From positions 4,824 through 15,351 of the forward strand of contig NWUY0304323408.1 in the NCBI GenBank assembly GCA_004151065.3: DNA of 10,528 nucleotides. The letters are read 5' to 3'. The notes under the pieces were generated by a model. The model was given only the letters and a program-made list of their open reading frames with translations. It was not told where the DNA came from and ran no database searches. This stretch comes from Larix sibirica (Eukaryota; Streptophyta; Pinopsida; Pinales; Pinaceae). Positions 7,621-10,528 of this stretch are shown in pieces (the first letter of the stretch is position 1; every line of letters starts with the position of its first letter). The position numbers and the translations under genes are program-made.

Positions 7621-8802
7621 GTATTAGTTGAAGATGGAATTCTTTAGTTTAATGGCATAATTTATATACCAGATGAAGAAGAATTAAAGAAAATGTTATT
7701 TCAAGAAATGCATAATGTGCCTTATGCAGGTCATCTTGGGTACCGAAAGACTTTGACAACAATCAAGAAAGAGTATTAGTGGTTGGGATTGAAGAAAGAA
7801 GTGTCTAGGTTCATTGCTCAGTGATTAGAATGCAAGAGAGTGAAAGCAAAGCGCAGACATACTGCAAGATTGTTACATCCATTATTGATTCTGGAATCAA
7901 AATGGGGTGTAGTTACCATAGATTTTATTACGAAATTGCCTAGGAAAGCAAAGCAACATGATTCCATCATGGTTGTGGTGGATAAGTTGAAAGAATAAGC
8001 TCACATCATACATGTTCAATGAAATTTCAAAGCTGCAAAGATTGCAGAAATATATATGAAAGAGATTGCTACGTTGCATGGGATTCCCAAAGCAATAGTT
8101 TCTAATCGGGATCCTAGGTTTACTTCAAACTTCTGGAGAGGTATGTTCAAAGACTTTGGTACAAATTTAAATCTCAGTACGGCTTACCATCCACAGATAG
8201 ATGGGAAAACCAAGAGGGTGAACCAAATTATTGAATACATGATGAGAATGTATGTGATGGATAGGCCCACCGAGTGGGAAGACTACCTGTACCTGGTAGA
8301 GTTTTCCTACAACAATGGTTATTAGGCATCTTTAAAGATGAGTCCCTTTGCATCATTGTATTGTAGATATTGAAATGTACCGGTGAACTGGGAAAAACCG
8401 GTTGAAAGATTAATTGTTGGACCAAAGATGTTTTAAGACATGGAAGAACAGGTGGCCAATATTAAACAAAATTTGAAAGTGGCACAGGACATACAAAAGA
8501 GTTTTACTAATAGAGGCAAATTGTTTAGAGACTTTCATGTTGGTAACAAAGTATTCACGAAAAATAGGGGAAAGAAGAGTTCACTAAATATGGGCATCTA
8601 CAAAAAGTTGGCAGCTAGATTCTATGGACCATTTGAGGTCATAAACAGAGTGGGACCAGTAGCTTACGATCTATCCCTACCACCAAATGTTAAAGTGCAT
8701 AATGTATTTCATGTTTTGTTATTGAAAAAGTATGTGCATAATCCTACTTGGATACTTGATTGGTACTTGATACAGGTAGAACCTGAGGAAGAGGTTCAGG
8801 TT
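7621..8802 (+). pseudogene. pol: Integrase with altered catalytic triad
   Basis: A single frame runs through the domain, broken only by stops (7645, 7777, 7822, 7996, 8020, 8323, 8371, 8434). The N-terminal zinc-binding part reads MHNVPYAGHLGYRKTL, then LECKRVKAK; the first Cys of its HHCC set is the TGA at 7822. The core begins with WGVVTIDFITKLPRKAK (Asp at 7921-7923). The second Asp should precede RDPRFTS, but codon 8104-8106 is AAT (Asn). The Glu, 35 residues further in the motif YHPQIDGKTKRVNQ, is AAG (Lys, 8212-8214). So two of three DDE residues are changed. The C-terminal part keeps the GPF/Y-type block RFYGPFEVINRVGPVAYDL (about 8615-8671) and VHNVFHVLLLKKY. It would insert the DNA copy in the nucleus; it cannot here. 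Confidence 0.95.
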
Positions 8803-8952
8803 TAGCTAGTGGGAATTTTTAATCGGAGGATCAAAAGACTTAGGAACAAGACCGTCAGACATGTAAATGTCCAATGGAACCACTACAACCCTGAGGAGGC
8901 TACATGGGAGCCTAAAGAAGTAATGCGGGCAGAGTACCCGTACTTGTTTTGA
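8803..8952 (+). pseudogene. pol: Chromodomain-like C-terminal tail of Pol
   Basis: After a TAG at 8803-8805, the integrase frame continues to a TGA at 8950-8952 with VGIFNRRIKRLRNKTVRHVN, VQWNHYNPEEATWEP and EYPYLF. The strand pattern, with VQW and TWEP as the conserved points, matches the shortened chromodomains at the end of integrase in plant Tekay/Del-type chromoviruses, which are thought to steer insertion to marked chromatin. The aromatic cage is incomplete in this group, so histone binding cannot be assumed. The length is near normal, and the final TGA, 64 bases before the polypurine tract region, is probably the true end of Pol. Confidence 0.8.
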
Positions 8953-9012
8953 AATTTTGTAATGATTAAGTTCTAAACTTTTTGGTTACACATGAACACC
9001 ATGGATGATGTT

Positions 9013-9047
9013 AAACTAGGGGGAGGGGATTGTAATACCCCTAGTTT
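9013..9047. repeat. Inverted repeat spanning polypurine tract and LTR start
   Basis: AAACTAGGGG (9013-9022) and CCCCTAGTTT (9038-9047) are perfect reverse complements around a 15-base loop that holds the tract end and the LTR 5' terminus. Confidence 0.9.
9017..9030 (+). promoter_or_regulatory. Polypurine tract
   Basis: TAGGGGGAGGGGAT ends directly at the LTR start TGTAATACCCC. It is the plus-strand primer site of the element and is placed as expected, 64 bases after the Pol stop. The G-rich core is unbroken. Confidence 0.92.
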
Positions 9048-10126
9048 CAATCCTCGGCATTTTGTTTGTATATGTTGTAAATGCTAAGCTAAATGTCATG
9101 AAGGCCGGAACCTATGACATGTACATGAACAATTATGTTTATTAATGAAATATAGAGTTGGTTGCATATGAGGAGGTACACTAAAAGAGTATGGGGAACC
9201 AAGTTATTCACCAATGAGAGTAAGGGGGCTATGAGGTAGTTCCATGGGGTGAGTCATAGGACACTAACTCAATTAAGACAAATTAAAAGAAAATAACTTT
9301 TGGAACTTAAGTTTAAATTATGTTTTATATTCCCCAATCCTTGTTTAATATTCCAAGTAGGAACTTAGGAGAGGAATTAATAATATTAAAGTGGTGGTAT
9401 CTTGGGAGAGAGAGCCCACATGGATACTAAATCCCATGCAAACAAAAGTAAGGAGGGATGGAGGAAGTTCATTCCACCATGGGAGTTTGATACCATTCGA
9501 ATTGGAAAAATCAGGGCTCTGAGAAAATGGAGATGGCACGAGTTACAAAAAATACCATGAAACACAAATTTGATTAACCACACCATTCTACTAATTGATG
9601 GTAGAGGTTGGGTGACCCTTCCTGTGAAGCAGTGACCATAGAAACGATGAATGGTGTTGGACTTCCTCATCAGAAAATATGACATTGATGCCATGATTCT
9701 TGTAAATGGGTTGATCCATGCTTTTGTTTGATGATTTGATGATGAGAGAAGGACTGAAATGTTGAAGCAAGAACTGGTTGTAGCCATGTTCATGTTTATT
9801 TCTTGAAAAATATGATGTTAGCATGGTAATGGGTGACTTCACTTCTAAATCCGTCAGAAAATTTGAGTGCATTTGGTGAATTACTTGGTTCCAGCTCAGG
9901 GGTGGTAGTTGGGTTGAGAGAGTTCAATCCCAGTGTACCTATGGCTAGGAGGAGTGTGCCCCTTATGTAGCCAGTTTCCCATTGCAAACAATTACAGGCA
10001 TTGAAGAAATTATGTTACAACCTCAATGTTCCATGGAAACTCATAGGTATTTAATTATGGTTTGAATTCAACTGCTGTTTTTCTGATTGAGTACTATTAT
10101 TAAATTTTAATTGACTATGCCTGTCA
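9031..10126 (+). mobile_element. 3' LTR; start firm, end uncertain
   Basis: The start is clear: TGTAATACCCCTAG directly follows the polypurine tract. The end is a guess. CTGTCA at 10121-10126 provides a CA terminus, and the block TGACTATGCCTGTCACG (10112-10128) resembles the presumed 5' LTR end at 4090-4105. That would give an LTR of about 1.1 kb. A short inverted repeat, ATGTCAT/ATGACAT, lies at 9093-9120. Several minus-strand frames of 60-135 codons at 9345-9987 overlap each other and show no domain, so I treat them as chance. No target-site duplication can be assigned. The LTR could be shorter, or could run past the window. Confidence 0.55.
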
Positions 10127-10440
10127 CGTGTTTGTACAAATGACTGTAATTGTAATAGATTTAGAATTAAAATATGAGAATTTACTTTTTAAAGGAAATG
10201 GAATACCATTATGTAACACAAATTTGGGAAATTGGAATCCATCATGAAGTGGGTGTGTCTATAGAATGTTACAGTATTTTCATCAATAAATTGTGTAAAT
10301 GATTTGATGCATGTAGGCATTTCGTCCCATTAATTAAGTTATAATAGTTTAATAGATGTGAAAGGAAATGCTTGGAGATGAAAGCGTTTGATTAATTTCT
10401 TTTGGGGAAAATCATTTGAGAATTTTTTTTTTGTTTGCTC
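10127..10440. other. AT-rich flank without recognisable features
   Basis: No frame, RNA gene or repeat is supported. A run of ten T lies at 10423-10432. This is either flanking DNA or the remainder of a longer LTR. Confidence 0.4.
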
Positions 10441-10455
10441 AAATCTCCTTGACTT

Positions 10456-10528
10456 GCGGGAGTGGCCTATGGTCTAAGCATCACACTCGGCCTAGACCGC
10501 ACTAGCCTCAACTTAACTGGGTTTTTGG
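10456..10528. other. tRNA-promoter-like, GC-richer sequence, possible SINE edge
   Basis: TGGCCTATGGTCTAAGC (10463-10479) resembles the A box of a tRNA-type polymerase III promoter. GGTCTAAGC (10471-10479) and GCCTAGACC (10490-10498) form a near-perfect 9-bp inverted repeat. Base composition differs from the AT-rich DNA before it. Read on the minus strand, the block is followed by ten A (10432-10423), as a SINE tail would be, but then the A box would face the wrong way. No clear B box is visible before the window ends. Confidence 0.2.

Larger units (their letters stand above)
4109..9030 (+). mobile_element. Internal region of a decayed Ty3/gypsy chromovirus-like LTR retrotransposon
   Basis: The order primer binding site, gag with one CCHC knuckle, protease, reverse transcriptase, RNase H, integrase, chromodomain-like tail, polypurine tract is that of plant Ty3/gypsy chromoviruses. 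The motif style and the LRNKTVRHVNVQW...TWEP tail suggest the Tekay/Del-like or conifer IFG7-like side, but I cannot place it without a tree. Gag and protease lie in the same frame around 5464-5835, suggesting a single Gag-Pol frame originally. The main frame changes near 5027, 5400, 5825, 6203, 6268, 6490, 6828 and 7615. Stops are scattered throughout, so no protein can be made. The last part (7615-8952) has kept one frame and carries only nonsense changes. Confidence 0.95.

Noticed and set aside
9345-9987. Overlapping minus-strand frames of 60-135 codons within the 3' LTR
   Set aside because: They overlap one another in different frames, show no domain, and lie inside an LTR; chance frames are more likely than genes.

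Overview
The window looks like intergenic, repeat-dominated DNA from a large seed-plant genome. No complete host gene is visible. A gymnosperm is my best guess, because the elements are very decayed and AT-rich and resemble conifer Ty3/gypsy families, but that is inference. Almost everything recognisable is broken retrotransposon. Most reading frames below had to be followed through stops and frameshifts, and none could be translated intact.

Layout. (1) 1-1264, minus strand: remains of a plant L1-type LINE. An ORF1 piece (N-terminal region plus the start of a DUF4283 domain) is joined at a two-N gap (708-709) to an ORF2 piece (the linker and first part of the reverse transcriptase), so the rest of ORF1 and the endonuclease are missing. 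Upstream of that ORF1, at 1265-1928, is a non-coding stretch with two 78-bp tandem units and a T-rich 25-bp repeat. (2) 1929-2914, minus strand: ORF1 of a second LINE copy, with DUF4283 and a zinc knuckle that has lost its last cysteine. (3) 2925-3126, plus strand: a short open stretch bounded by splice-like signals; its origin is unknown. (4) 3133-4108: AT-rich DNA holding a 54-bp tandem duplication built on a palindrome, a perfect 12-bp inverted repeat and the probable 3' end of a 5' LTR.

(5) 4109-9030, plus strand: the internal region of one old Ty3/gypsy chromovirus-like element in canonical order: primer binding site (initiator tRNA-Met type), leader, gag, protease, reverse transcriptase, RNase H, integrase, chromodomain-like tail and polypurine tract. 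At least eight frameshifts and more than twenty in-frame stops cross it. The catalytic sites of reverse transcriptase and integrase are mutated, while the RNase H acidic residues are all present. (6) 9031 onward: the 3' LTR, starting TGTAATACCCC; its end is uncertain (possibly 10126). The last 100 bases hold a T run and a tRNA-promoter-like sequence.

In a living element, gag would form the particle, protease would cut the polyprotein, reverse transcriptase and RNase H would copy RNA primed by the tRNA and the polypurine tract, and integrase with the chromodomain would insert the copy. Here this is a fossil. No new functional system was found. The most informative signals are base changes that fit cytosine-methylation decay at functional sites, the hairpin potential at the polypurine tract/LTR junction, and the lack of visible similarity between the two LTR regions.
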